A stretch of DNA of 64,000 nt, taken from Pseudeuparius sepicola (lineage: Eukaryota; Arthropoda; Insecta; Coleoptera; Anthribidae). This document shows positions 11,965-24,262 of this stretch, piece after piece. The notes below the pieces were generated by a model. It was not told where the DNA came from. It was given only the letters and a program-made list of their open reading frames with translations, and ran no database searches. The stretch's first letter is position 1. Each line of letters starts with the position of its first letter. The translations under genes were made by a program, and so were the position numbers. The stretch spans positions 111,652,035-111,716,034 of the forward strand of contig OY987298.1 of assembly GCA_963920635.1 (NCBI GenBank), given 5' to 3'.

Positions 11965-12083
11965 ATGTACCTCGGCACTGAAGTTCTTTTTATGACTCAT
12001 GTGGTTTATTTGCCTCGGCCAGAGGCCTCAGCAACTTCCACATGAGTCATAAAAAGTTGAACTTCAGTGCCTTGGTACATAAA
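11965..12083. repeat. Foldback repeat with 41-bp arms
   Basis: The left arm contains TGTACCTCGGCACTGAAGTT then TTTTTATGACTCATGTGG. The right arm, CCACATGAGTCATAAAAAG then AACTTCAGTGCCTTGGTACA, is its near-perfect complement. The loop is about 33 nt. Part of the arm (CCACATGAGTCA) recurs at about 21121. Confidence 0.8.
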
Positions 12084-12260
12084 TAACTATTATTGATGCT
12101 AATACTTAATTAATACATAAATGCATTTACTAATTATTTGACCTAAAACTTATTGTCTAGCATTGGTTATAATAAACCCAGGTAACAAATACAAATATGA
12201 ACAAAAAGGCTTTAGTTTTCAGTCGTTTAAGACTGTTCCTGTTCCTAATAAGTAATAAGA

Positions 12261-12826
12261 ATGGAGGTGTGTGTGTGTACGAAACGTGGAAAACCAAAAT
12301 TTGTCAATGAAGGTTATATATTACATTTTCGACAAATTGAGAAAAGACCATATAACAAAGTTTTATCGATGTGAACAAAAGGACCGCGAGCAGAAGTTTT
12401 CCAAAAACCCACAGCTTAACAAAACAATGCCAAATGCAAGTGCGCTAAGAAAAATGGTTCGAAAAACACGAAACGATATTCGTGTACCACCGGCAGCGCC
12501 CCTATCACTTCAAGAATTATATATACCACAACAGTACCAAACCATCAACGTCAGTGGCACCGAAGAGAGATTTGTGTTGTATGACTCTGGACCAGTATAA
12601 AATAGGATTTTGCTGTTTGGAAGAACAGGCAGCCTCCGATTCCTTCAACAGATTGAAGCATTATTGTAGATGGCACATTCAAATCAGCTCCACCTTTGTT
12701 CAAATTTGCTGGTCATGCACCACCAGCAAAGCTTAGAAAGTACCAACAAGCAGATGCCAGGATTTTAGCATTAGTTAGAGATTTTAACAATAGAGAAATT
12801 TTAGATTTTTTTGATAAATTGGTAAA
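12261..12826 (+). pseudogene. FLYWCH/MULE transposase relic
   Basis: From the ATG at 12261 the sequence encodes a FLYWCH-like zinc-finger start (RGKPKFVNEGY). After a frame change it encodes a Cys-containing continuation (FYRCEQK) and then a basic linker ending in LSLQELYIPQ. A short block containing VDGTFKSAPPLF, characteristic of the core of MULE-type transposases, lies at about 12668-12703. It is followed immediately by text typical of the C-terminal tail of these proteins (RKYQQADARILALVRDF, about 12736-12790). The middle of the transposase is therefore deleted and at least two frame changes occur. FLYWCH-MULE fusions are common insect transposon proteins that bind and cut transposon ends. 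This copy cannot encode an active one. Identification rests on motif memory, not a search. Confidence 0.55.
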
Positions 12827-13159
12827 TTATTTTGTATATTATTCTTGTTTGACTAATATATGCATTTATGTTTTGTATATTATTATTTCGTTTTGACACA
12901 GGCATGTTGTCCTATCTATTCGATACAAAATTATTATATTCCTTTAAAAAAATATCTTGTTCGCTTTATTTCTTTTTTCCCCACAAAATCTGTCACAGTC
13001 CCGATATGGAAAATGTCGACGGTACTACCTTGCGGCACTTTTCGCGTGACAAAATGTATAAAAATATTACTAATTATGTTGATTTGTATGCCACAATTTA
13101 AGAAATAAGTGGACATTATTTTAAAGCAGCTTCCAAATTAATACATTTGTGGGTCTACT

Positions 13160-13262
13160 GAAAACAACTATGCATTCGATATGGCACAGGTATCTAAACG
13201 ACGCTTTAAAACATCTATGCATTCGGTATATCGCAGGTGTCTGAACGGCGGTTTAGCGAGAG
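13160..13262 (+). repeat. Two tandem copies of a 50-bp unit
   Basis: 'TATGCATTCG(A/G)TAT' followed by '(G/C)GCA(C/G)AGGT(A/G)TCT' and a CGACG/CGGCGGTTTA tail occurs twice (about 13170-13215 and about 13218-13262). Confidence 0.7.
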
Positions 13263-13334
13263 CCGCGGTGCCACTACGTTCGTAGCACAGCAGCGCCCTC
13301 TGGAGATTATATTGGTGAACCAAATTTGGATTTT

Positions 13335-13508
13335 TACCGATATATAGTCGAAGTGGCACCTTCGGGAAATTTTGCAGTTATGATCATGACATCTTCTAGC
13401 ACCCATATATACTGCATTTCCGAAGTGGCACCTCGAGTTGGTGCCACAACGTATATATGGGTGCCACTTCGTAGAATTGTGTGTGAATTTGGTGCCACAA
13501 CGTACATT

Positions 13509-13555
<47 letters not shown>

Positions 13556-13710
13556 TTGGAATCGGAATGAAGAATAGATTTGAAAAAACCAATAATATAC
13601 AGGGTGTTCTATTTAAAAAACATAGGTTTGGTTTGTGTCTTGACAACACCCTGTATATCGGCAGATCTGATATGCTCTTTAAACTCGCAAGAAAATTCCC
13701 TACAACTTTT
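13335..13710 (+). repeat. Dispersed repeat with (AT)n microsatellite, copy 2
   Basis: This is the reverse complement of the repeat at 8795-9180. At its left it holds several alternating GTGGCACC and GGTGCCAC words (about 13350-13500) that can form hairpins. An AT run follows at 13512-13552, and its right part (13632-13710) matches 8795-8875. Two TACAGGGTG-type ends face each other at about 13600 and 13650. Confidence 0.65.
13512..13552. repeat. (AT)n microsatellite, about 41 bp
   Basis: Uninterrupted AT dinucleotides, about 20 units. Confidence 0.97.
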
Positions 13711-13719
13711 CTATTTAAT

Positions 13720-14590
13720 TTTTATTTAATCAAATATAAAATTTTAAGAAAGAGAACTAATTTAGAACTTTACCCTATATTACGAAATGTGTCATGTGGG
13801 ACAAGCAGTATGTAAGCTAATCCCCCACAACTATATGTAAAAGATTTCTACCATTTTATTTTTATTTGAAAAGTTTTTTCTTAACATTGAAAATAAGAGA
13901 GTTACATCTAGTGCATTTCTAAGAAGCGTTTTGTTTTATTTTCCTTTGTAGTTGAGTAATTCATAAACGGTGATTCTTAGAGCAAAATTGTATGAGTCAA
14001 AGATCCCATGCCAAATAACAGAGTTGTATGACGACCCGCACATATATGGGATAAGCTGCATGGAAGTTGTTCTCTCACGTTTGTAAAATATTTCGTACTG
14101 TTTAATTTTTTTAACTTTTTCTAAATTGAAAATAAACGAAATAAATAATGAAAACCATCTTAAGTGTGACACCTTGTATATTGATGTTATATACTTGGTC
14201 CAGCCGTTTGGAAGATATTCGGCCTTAAAGATTTCCATTTTGCACTTTTGAAGCCCATTGTTTCTGAAAAAATCGTGCACCTTTCCAACGACACCATTTT
14301 TAAAACTGATAATTTCAGCTTACATCTACATGACATTTAACCGTGTATATCTAAGACTAAGAATCCAATCATAGAAAGGGCTTAACAATTTCAGGATTTT
14401 GTTTCCTTATATAAAGCTATGGTGTTCACCAAATTTAATGGAACTTTTTTACCCTTGTTTCGCTACCATTGTCCTTTCCATTTACTTCGACAGTGATAGA
14501 AAGTAACGTTTCAGTTGTTCTGCACCTGGTGATATTTTGGAAAAAATTACATTTTATGTATAAAAGAAAGAACGGATAGATTGCTAAGGC
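13720..14590. other. Non-coding, nothing recognised
   Basis: A degenerate transposon end (ACACCTTGTATA) is visible at about 14170. No gene. Confidence 0.4.
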
Positions 14591-14604
14591 ATATACCTAA
14601 TAAA

Positions 14605-14935
14605 AAATAACAATTTTCACCCCCACTAGGAGTACCCCAGAAGCAATCACATGCTTGTGTGAGGGAGAGGTGGAAATTACTATTATTTAGGCTTCGTTGT
14701 CATTTGCGGCTATAGGGTCAACTTTAGAATTCGGTTAAGTACTACGGAAAATCCTAGAGAATCTTAGTAATTACAGTGGGTTACAGACCTACGTATAGCT
14801 AGATATATGTGTAGGGCAATTAGTAAATCACACAGATAAAGCTATTAAAGATATGCTGCATACGTCTGCCCCGATCTCGATTCGAATCAAGTCGATTGAA
14901 GGCAGAAAAACATGCAGTCGAAAGAGTTATGGCAA
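14605..14935 (+). repeat. (AAT)n-ended dispersed repeat, copy with internal deletions
   Basis: It shares 'GGAGTACCCCAGAAGCAA', 'TTACTATTATTT', 'GTACTACGGAAAA', 'AGTAAATCACAC' and 'GGCAGAAAAACATGCAGTC' with the copies at 15188 and 41350. Segments between these are missing or diverged, so the copy is shortened to about 330 bp. Confidence 0.75.
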
Positions 14936-15187
14936 TGCTACATATACCACTGCGACCCCTACTTCTAGTATAGTCTACCTTACGAGAGAATACGAGCCTC
15001 AAGAATCTTTACTGGGCTTGCTAGGCGTTGCCGGATCGCAAAAAACTTGTACAATTCTGGTGAACTAGCGTAATGGCTTTAGTTTATTATATTTCCTAAG
15101 GAGAATTAAATTATATTTCGAAGTTTGGCAACATTACAAATTTTTTACTCGCATTCTTGAGGCTCGTATTCTCTCGTAAGGTGGATT

Positions 15188-15573
15188 ATAATAATAATAA
15201 TAATAATTCTCACCCTCACAATACCTTAAACTAGGAGTACCCCAGAAGCAAACACATGCTTGTGCGGGGGAGGGGGGCAATTACTATTATTTTGTCTTCG
15301 TTGCCATTTGCGGCTAGGGCCGACTTTTTTCCCGATAGAACTAGGATAGCATTCGCTCAAGTACTACGGAAAACCCTAGAAAACCATAGTAATCCCAGTG
15401 AGTGTAGGAAAATTAGTAAATCACACGGATAAAGCTATTTAGGAGCAATACCGTGAACCCACATTTGTCCAGCGCTCTTGGCCATAGCGGTGTTTTTCTT
15501 TAAAGACATTTTCATGCGCCTGCCTCGAACCAAGGTCGACCGAAGGCAGAAAAACATGCAGTCTAAAAAGTCA
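15188..15573 (+). repeat. (AAT)n-ended dispersed repeat, near full-length copy
   Basis: It starts with an ATAATAAT run and aligns along its whole length with the copy at 41350-41741 at high identity. It ends at the shared 'CATGCAGTCTAAAAAG'. Read on the minus strand it carries 'GGTTCGAGGC' about 40 nt from its 5' end, close to the pol III B-box consensus, and it ends in an (ATT)n tail. That arrangement suggests a SINE. The A box is not clear, so SINE status is inference. Confidence 0.75.
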
Positions 15574-16149
15574 GCGCCGGTACGAGCGACGCCACCGCGC
15601 CACATACTCTTGAAATTTGTGACTTTTATTGTGTTGGCTTATCTTTAGAAAAACAGCTAATTACCTATGGGTTCGTATAATGTAGACAATGAATACAAAC
15701 TGCATGGCCAAGAGATTGGCAATGAAAATTGACAACTTTGATTTCTAAATTTTACCGACACAGTTTTATACTTTCTGGAGGTCTTTAGTGTGTCCGAGGA
15801 CATTATAGATAACCAGTTTTACCAAAATATACGAAGCAAAGTGACGAAATCAATGACCGATCTGCACAACACGCAAGGATTTCGTACAATTAAGTCTCAG
15901 AAAATATTATTTATTGCATCTTGCTTAACCAACGTTAAAAGACAACTCTCCGCAGAATAATGCCTTTATGTTAATTTCCGAGGTAAGTAAAGTGCATTGC
16001 ATTCACCGTTAATCCCATCAGCGCGAGATATGAGGTAAAAGGAAATGTCTAAAACTTTCGCTTCTTAGATTAGTTGAGTTTTTATGTATGTAAGCGCGTT
16101 TAAACTATATCCGGGAAGTAGAAATAAATGTATATTTCCCAAAGGTAAC

Positions 16150-16382
16150 TTATATAATAAAAATAATTCTAACCTTCCCAATACTCCAAACTAAGGGTGC
16201 CCCCAGAGGCAACTAAATGCTTCTGCGGGGGATGGGTGGCAATAACCATTATACTGAATTGTCTTTTCCTGCTAATAGGGCTGACCTTTTCCGATATAAC
16301 TAGGATATCATTCGCTTAAGAACTACAGGAAATCCTAGAAAACTCGTATTAATGCCAGTGAGTGCGTATATAGGGCAATTAG
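16150..16382 (+). repeat. (AAT)n-ended repeat, left half of a copy split by a hAT
   Basis: It matches the first half of the family (AATACTCCAAACTA, then a G-rich tract, then the GGGCAATTAG word). It is interrupted exactly at GCAATTAG by the element starting at 16383 and resumes at 17850. Confidence 0.75.
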
Positions 16383-17849
16383 TAGAGTAACCCAAATATG
16401 CAAGTCGAAACCCTAAAAATATGCGCATAAATATGCAAATAATTTAGTCAAAATATGCAGAAAAATGTTGAAAATATGCAAGTTAAGAAATACTTTAAAA
16501 ATATAAATTTATTGTTTCATTTACAAATAAAGGTAATAATATATATAATGTACATACAAATTTCTAAATGCTTTTATACATAGTAAAAGTAACAATATTT
16601 ATTTTAAATTTTCTACATACAGGGCGATTGAACTAAATCTAAATACGCATTTATTATAAATTATAAAAATCAGGTTGAAATTTAGTTGTAAAAACAATAA
16701 ACCACTAAATGTTAAATATAAAAATTTATAAATGGAGAAACTCGTTTCCACATCAACCGATGTAAGAGGTGCGCTTTTAAAATTGCTCACTATCACAGGA
16801 TCCAAATCGATGGATTCGGTAAAATCTCCCTTTAAAATATTTGCTACTTGGCTAAGAAACTGAAACCCACTATTTTTTCCATCACATTTCTATATTTTTG
16901 AAATATTTTGTCCCCAATTTTACCTGTGACATTTTGAAAAGCAACCTCAGATTGTTTTACCAGTTCTATATTCGGGTTAATGGCAAATTAGATACCTCCA
17001 TTTGTGTTATTGTTTTAGAAAGAAAGCTATAATTTGATTTTAGAAAGGAGAGTTGTTTCTTTATTTCCTTGTCTTCGAATAGTTGTTTAACATCTGCAAG
17101 GGACTGGGAAGATTCGTTCGAAAATTCTGAAATTAGATCTTTCAGTTGGCAAAAATTCTCGCAATAAAAAAATGCAGCTTCCACCAAGTGCCCCATCTTG
17201 TAACAGGTTGAGGTGGAAGAGGAGTGTTTGGTCGTTTTTCTTTGTAGAACTGAACCCTTATAGGCGCTTTAAGGAAGACTTTTTTCAGTTGGAAATTAAA
17301 CTATTTACAAGCGGAAAATGTTTCCTAATTTCCTGAGCAACCCTATTTAAAGCATGAGCAAGGCATGTTACATGTATCAACTTTGGATAAAAGATTTTCA
17401 AATTTTGCCCGGCTCTTACCGTGTACGGTGCTTTATCTGACAAAACGAGCAAAAAATTATCGGTGGGAACAGGTGTAGGAAGAAAAAATGTTGATAATTC
17501 CTCTTGAACAAATCTGGTCACTGTCAATGCATTCTTTAGAAAATCTCGCTGCTAAGAACTCCAATCAATAAATAAGCAATATCTGTTTCGAATATATGGG
17601 GTTTCATAATATACCCTGTATACTGAATATTCAAAAACTATGCTTACAATTTTAACGCACGCAGAACAGTAGAATTTTCTCATATCTAGGTATTCTTCGT
17701 TCTTTGTATGGCTTAATCCACACTGACGCACTATTGACTTTGGGCATTTTACTTAGTAAAATACAACAACTCCCAACACAATATTAAAAAAAATGCATAT
17801 AATATTCTAAATATGCAAAATATGCGTGTTGCATATTTGGGTTACTCTA
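16383..17849 (-). mobile_element. hAT-type DNA transposon, 1467 bp, inserted in a repeat
   Basis: The ends are perfect inverted repeats, TAGAGTAACCCAAATATGCAA at the left and its complement at the right. They are flanked by a perfect 8-bp target duplication, GCAATTAG, at 16375-16382 and 17850-17857. Multiple AAATATGC/GCATATTT words lie within about 150 bp of both ends, like the subterminal transposase-binding motifs of hAT elements. The interior keeps part of a transposase on the minus strand. The 8-bp duplication and the TAGNG-type terminus identify the hAT superfamily. The host repeat on both sides reads through the site, so the insertion is younger than the repeat copy. Confidence 0.9.
16966..17527 (-). 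pseudogene. hAT transposase fragment
   Basis: Minus-strand codons from 17527 to 17285 include SDKAPYTVRAGQNLK and HVTCLAHALNRVAQEI, text typical of the RNase H-like core of insect hAT transposases. After a frame change near 17290 the coding text continues with a basic block (KKVFLKAPIRVQ, about 17245-17280) and a TRWGTWLEAAFFYCENF-like stretch (about 17140-17200). A stop and at least one frameshift break it. The N-terminal BED finger and the C-terminal dimerisation domain are not recognisable within 1467 bp, so this copy is internally deleted and non-autonomous. Confidence 0.7.
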
Positions 17850-17985
17850 GCAATTAGTAAATCGTACAAGATAAGGCTAGTAAGGAGCTATACCGTGAAT
17901 CTACATTTTGCCCAGCGGTGTTTTTCTATATTATGCATGATCTCTTGCCCTGAGTCGAATCAAGGTGACATGCAGTCAAAATAGT
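17850..17985 (+). repeat. (AAT)n-ended repeat, right half of the split copy
   Basis: It resumes with GCAATTAGTAAATC and continues with the 'CCGTGAATC' and 'CAGCGGTGTTTTTCT' blocks and a 'CATGCAGTC' end seen in the other copies. Confidence 0.7.
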
Positions 17986-18009
17986 TCGCGATGCTACGAA
18001 CGTCGCCAC

Positions 18010-19620
18010 CACCTGTAATCAACTAATTTTAAGTTGACTGTGGAATAAACAATGAAAACAGAAATAGCACGCTCCCATATTTGTATATTATATCGCACTT
18101 CTTTGATTCTAATAGGGACAGGTCACAGTTCCAAATAATGCACCTTTTTGTCGAGCTTGTATCGCATAAGAAATCCTACACATTGTGAATTTTTGGTATC
18201 GTAAAACCTATTTTTATATATCCTTAGGAACTAATCATTCCAAAAACTGCATACACTGACGTAGTGAAAAGTTCTTTCGCAAGTTTTCTCTTCTTGCTTT
18301 AAGAGGAATGTCGATCATCCCTCATCTAAGTTTCCGCTGCACTCAAGTTGTCTACATCCATTAAACATAACGATATAACATGACGATAATATAGAGATTG
18401 CAGAAAGCCTTGAAACAACGCACTTTCATTATACTTCGTATAGGTAGTAGGTACGTATAGAGGTAGGTAGGTACCTACGTATAGTACCATGATGTCGTGA
18501 TCGCCGTAGTACGTATAAAGCAATAATTGAGACGTGTCTTATGAAGCTCCAATTTATTTTTCATGGATAGAGGCATGCATCGTATTTATCATATATAATA
18601 AGTCAATCAATAGCTGAAAAGTGACCATACCATGCAGCTATATAATTTTGAACCGACTCTTTGTTCTTGCTTCATTATATTTGTTTTATTTTGTCACATT
18701 TTGTTACCAGCTAAAAATAAAATATTTGAAAGTTTGAAGTATGTCTTATTATAAAATTAAACATAATTATGAAAATTTTCCATGGCTGACTATGTGAAAA
18801 TTAAAAAAAAAAATCAGAAAATTAGCCATAGCTCCTTTATTTTTTATATTAGCTATGCCGAGTATTATATCTTTGGAAAGCTCAAAAAATGGCCAATTTA
18901 ATAATGCCACAGCCAACTATGACTTACATTTAAAAAAACACAAGTTTATGTCATATCTCGAAAATTACAAAAAAAATGGATTAGATTGTCTTATTAAGTC
19001 CAAAATTATCTACAATTTTTGTCTCCACAGTTTTTTTTTTATTATAATCGGAAATAACGGAGCTACAGAGATCTGATGAAATAGCAAAAAATCACTCTTT
19101 TCAAAATATCTAGTGAGCCATGAACTTTTTTTAAAAATCCAAAAGGGGCATTAGATTGAGCATTCAAAACTGCAATTCTCTCCCCATTTAACCTTTGTTC
19201 TAGTTCTGCTGGTTTCCGAGATCCCCATAGTGGGCATCGAAAAAAACTCACCCGTATATGGTAAGAAAAATAATTTAAATATTTAGCAATACTGGTATAG
19301 GTTTTATATATCTACCAATCTAAAATAGTTTTGTTTTCTATTTAGTTCTTATTACTGTAGTGTCCAAAAAAGGTAGGTACTGTATTATAATTTTTTGCCT
19401 CCAGAGGAAACTTAATACTGATACTACTGATTATAGTTATTAAATACGTTAAGAATTTCTTCTTATAAACGCCTAGTTCTTTACCCTCTGGGATAGAACA
19501 AATTATAAATATCATCTACATGTTTTTTAAAAAGGTAAATTGAAGGATAATATTAATAATTGTGGTATTCATTTTTTTCGTTCTATTAGGTAAAAATAAA
19601 TAATTTCCATAATCATCCCC
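18010..19620. other. Non-coding, with transposon-like debris
   Basis: A TAGGTA-rich cluster lies at about 18440-18480. The block at about 19185-19240 (AACCTTTGTTCTAGTTCT, then GATCCCCATAGTG) is similar to text at about 48288-48340, which suggests a shared element. No gene seen. Confidence 0.4.
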
Positions 19621-22100
19621 TATACAGGGTGTCCCATGATAACTGCAAGAAGAGTTGTTTAGAATTACAAATTATACCCATGTATAAAGTTATTTACATA
19701 ACGATCACTTTAGTGTTATTTAGAAAAGTTGTTCAGAATTAAAAACTAAGTAGGAGTGCATAATTTCAAAAGCCTAGACCTACTCCGATTTTCTTCTGCT
19801 AAAAAAAAATTAAAACGCACAAAAATTAATTTTTCAAAAAACGTTACATTTTTCGAAAATAGTCATGAATATTTCTTTTATTAGAATTGATTGGGAAATT
19901 TAGCGAAGGAAAAAATAGATTACTTTTCCTGTGGCGTACCATTCTTTATTAAAACAATATGGTGTTTAACCCCCGCCTCTCCTGCACTGATGGAAGTAGA
20001 CAGGCCAAATTACTGTTAATTTATAGCATTTAATGTGTGTCTCAACTGTTCAAAAATATGTTAGCCTTAGCTGTCTTCTTGTACGAAAAGTAAAAAAAAA
20101 ACTTGAAAAAAAGACCTTGAAAACCGTTAGGATTTAGATACACGTTTATATAAAAAAATTTGTTTTGATGTTTTCTATAGATTTCTGAAATTTTGCAGAG
20201 GCAGCCATACATGCGCTTGTGTGGGGGGTGCAAAAAACATTAATTACCGTAGTAATCCCACCACATTTATAATTAGAAAATCGCACAGATAAAAGTCTAA
20301 ACTAGGGTCAATCCGAAGCAAAACACGCCTTAAACAGGCCTCAATGTCTCAGCGCGTCGCTACCGCGTCACCGTCAAATTTTATACGTTATATTTTCAAA
20401 CACCCTGCAGAGAACAATCTGGGAATAGAAATTTCTGAAAAATTGGACTTCGCGCATCTACGTAGGTATACATATTTCAACGACCAAATTTATATTTCAC
20501 GGCACTTCAGGTATATCTGTAATAGGATTTACGTGATGGCGCCACCAATATAATAACAATTTATATTAGTGGAAGTAGTGCTCGGTATATACGTACTTTT
20601 TACTATGTCAAGAACTTTTGAAATATGGCCTTGAAAGATCCCGTTCGTTGTCCGAATAATGTGTGGGCGGATCCTATATATATATAGGTAACAGGAGTTA
20701 CCTATATACAGTCCAGGGATCATCGGGATGGTCATCAGGATGGTCAACTAATGTATTTTTTTTTCTGAACGGGACACTCCCAATATTCGTACCTATCAAA
20801 AATCAACTTTGAAGCCATCCTTCCAGTTACCAAAGGGGCACCCTGCATAAAGTTTAATCAATGCTTTGTTTAAAATAAAGTACGTATACCTATCCCATTC
20901 CTTTGCCTGATTATACCCATATTATCGAGATGCAAAGCCCTTATTCACCATAGAACATCGTTAGAGAGATCTGTGGGGAAATACCTTATACCATTGCGTG
21001 TATCATGCTCATACATTGTTCGTGATAAGCCGTAATTAATATCGAACATTAATTAAGCTGTGGTTCATGTGCGGTTTGAATTTATTTTTTCTGATTGCGA
21101 GAGAATTGCTTGCCGTGTCTTCCACATGAGTCAATTATTATTAAACAGTAATTCACCGTGTAACTTTACGAATTATTCAACTTTACCTAATATAATAATA
21201 TATCCTTGATTAACAACATTCCTGTTGATGTTTTCGCGGTTTTCTCAGAAATAATACAAAACAGCAGATGTATTGGGTGTATAATAGATAATAAACATAA
21301 CGATATTATAAAATGTTTTGTTTATTATTTAAGATATAAGTACAGGATGTAAAAAATTTAACCGCATATTTCGGGGAGGCCAACTAAAAAGGAAAATTCG
21401 AAAAACAATTGTTGGCGAAATTTAAAACCTGGGGCAAATCAAATTTATCAGCCGAATAACTCGATGCTCATTGTGCAATGTTGTCACCGTTGAACGCTCG
21501 GTTGAAGGTTATGAAGAAGTAATAAAAAATATTTATCTCTCATCTGCATTTTGTCTCCGTGTTGTCAGTCCTGATTGCACAAATGGCAACCATTGTATTG
21601 TTGTGCTCACATTACAGTGATCCGTTTTGTACATTTTTGATTTTTTCTTGTTTTTTTTTAAGTAAGAAAGAAAAAAGGATTGTGATGTCGCCATGTCAAC
21701 TAGCGCCTAGCGCTTCGCGCATCTGGTGGTGTGATGACAGAAGCAGCAGTGTATGTAACAGTTTATTACCTACTTACTGTCCCAGTCTTAGGGGAATATA
21801 CATTAGGCTAAATCAGATATTACATAGGTACCTATTTTAGGCAGAGGAAAGGCACTGGAAGTAATGATGATGGTTGTATGGTCCAACCAGAGATATGGAG
21901 GAAGAGAATGCGCTTTGACCTACTGCGCATCCGATTTTTATGCTACACAGAAGGCGCTTAGATCGCCGCCATTTTAATTCAGTCTTGTCTTGTAGTTTGT
22001 TTACGTTTTGACGTGCTTACTTCTTAATTGCTTTTTTAAGGTCTTTTTCGTGTGTTTAGCGTTTTTGCTGGCGTGTTTTTGCATGTAATCGTGTTGTGTT
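19621..22100. other. Non-coding, isolated MITE ends
   Basis: A TATACAGGGTGTCCCA end lies at 19621 and a GGGCACCCTGCATA end at about 20836. Whether they belong to one element could not be shown. About 20255-20310 has words of the (AAT)n-ended repeat (GTAGTAATCCCA, AATCGCACAGATAAA). About 20690-20740 holds short repeats of GGATGGTCATC. No gene supported. Confidence 0.4.
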
Positions 22101-22134
22101 CATTGACATGTCTTGCTCTGTAAGAACATGCACA

Positions 22135-22299
22135 AATTGGTGGGCAATAAGAAATGCCTCCAATCAACTTCTATACCGTCGGAAAATGAATCTGACCAAC
22201 AACAAAGTGGTCCGAGCCTATCACAAGCTTCAACTTCAACAGATTCAATGATTTCTCCTAATGAGGCACCAAGGCAGATTCGCCGAAAACAGTCCAGGT
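22135..22299 (+). CDS. Candidate coding exon, unrecognised, Ser/Gln-rich
   Basis: The frame opening in the region of 22113-22128 encodes a low-complexity peptide rich in Ser, Thr, Gln and Pro (for example SGPSLSQASTSTDSM), ending in a basic RQIRRKQS stretch. Its end coincides with a good splice donor, CAG|GTAAAA at about 22299. The first ATG in frame is at about 22128. The 150 bp upstream are T/G-rich, like a 5' UTR. It may be the first exon of a host gene or of a transposon ORF. No partner exon was found. Confidence 0.28.
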
Positions 22300-22309
22300 A
22301 AAAATAAAC

Positions 22310-24260
22310 TTTTTTGACTAAAGTTGCTTCTACATCAATATAAAATTATACCTCAACGTAAATAAATGCAACAAAAATTTGAAAAAGCAAATATTGAATC
22401 TAATTATGAAATATGAAAAATCGAATTTTACATATTATGTTATCCCCAGGGGTCAGTCGCAAATTTCCCTTCATTATACTCGACATCGATGTACTTTTCA
22501 ACCCTCTTCGAGGCTTGTATGCGAAAATGGGGCACCCAAATCTGTCACTATCTGACAGTCTATATGAAAACTTCATTTATTTCATCGTAGGTTCAAATCT
22601 CAAACAATGCTTAATTATCAACGAAACTTCAGATTTTATTTTTCATTTTTATTGTATATAATATAATGTTATATTAGTAAACAATAAAATCTTCATTTTT
22701 GTTCATAATAATAATAATCGTTCGGAGACATTGCTTTTTCATTCAAACCCAAAATTGAATTGCACACCCTTCTGCACGCGAGCGGCGCTTAAAATTCGCT
22801 TCTTTGGCACATTTAGGGCATTTATATTCATATGATTGGTATGCATTTGGAAAACGTTTCATCCGACTGGTCGTGTACCGTCGGTCTATAACAAACAAAA
22901 TAACCAAGAGTACTTATCACGGGTTGGACACTTGGTCACTGTGCCTTTTATCATAATGCGTACATTTATGGGCTGGGATTAGGTTTAAACACGATTTGTA
23001 AGAACTATGTCTTAAGTATTAACGTTGTAAAAGTTTCCCCGTCATTTTTATTTTCTTCTAATGCCACATGTATATATTTGCCGTTGGCTTTACAACCTAG
23101 AGAACCCATATACAAGTAATTTAGACAATTAAAGATAGCCCAACAGATATGATTTCATATCCATCCTAGAACGGATATAATATAAAGTCGAAATCAACCA
23201 ATCACAGTTAAGCTTTCTCCGACTCGTGTTGACTTGTTGAACAATCAAGCAACACTTGAATTTACTTTATTCCAACACGACCAGGTAAACTGTCAAATTA
23301 GTTGCACCGTTTATACAAATATCCGTTTAGAGGCTATTATACACGTAGGAAAAATGTACTGTACAATGTGAAAAAAAAATTGATTAGATTTTGTGTTCAC
23401 CTCAAAATTGTGTTTTATATAGTGACCATGAAAATATGCCTTACTCTCGGCGAAGAAAGAACTAAAATACTTATTATAATGAGCAAAGTCGATAAATTCC
23501 TGGGCGAAGTTTTGTAATTATATGGTATGCTGCCAACTTGCAAAGCCTACGTTATTGCTTATAAACTAGCCACAAAATTACAACGCAAACTTCGTCGGAA
23601 CTGCTGGAAGCGTCGGACTTACAGTTATGCTCAATTGTAAACAGCAGCACAGAGCTATTTTGCATGCATATTGCACCACAAAGCGATAATTTTAACAATC
23701 GGCGACATTTCAGTGGCGTCTCGGTAAGAAACAAGGTTTTTTTAAATATTAAACACCTATGGTATTCTTAACGCTAGTAATTTCTCGGTAAAATGTTTGT
23801 TTAATTTTTATAGTTGGAATTAAAGTATACCTACAAGTTTTTATTGTTTGAAACACAACTTATTATATTTTTATTCTATACTACAAATTGTTCCTTTGTA
23901 TAGAATTTTTGTATCAATATCGTGTTAGACTCAACATGAACTGAATAAAAGATTTTATATGCTTATTGTAGGAAGTTCCAGAATAGGTTTTATACTAATG
24001 AACCACTTGTTCCTACTTTCTTCTGACATAAAATCAATTAGGTGCCAATTATCTGCCCGACTGGAATCAATCATAGATCAAAGCATAAAACTGATGTGGC
24101 ATTATCCAATAATTATTCTTCCAATAGAAGACAATTTATACAGAAACCAGTTCGCGGCCACGAAAACATCGACCAATATAATAGAAATTCTAGTAATAAT
24201 TAATATCAATTGCCACAATACAATAAGGAAAATTATTACAGCGACGCATTTTTGCTGTTT
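22310..24260. other. Non-coding, nothing recognised
   Basis: Only short open frames. No repeat boundary or RNA gene supported. Confidence 0.4.
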
Positions 24261-24262
24261 TG

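Noticed and set aside
19063..19080. Another CTGATGA hammerhead core word
   Set aside because: No GAAA after a stem II and no complementary stem I or III.
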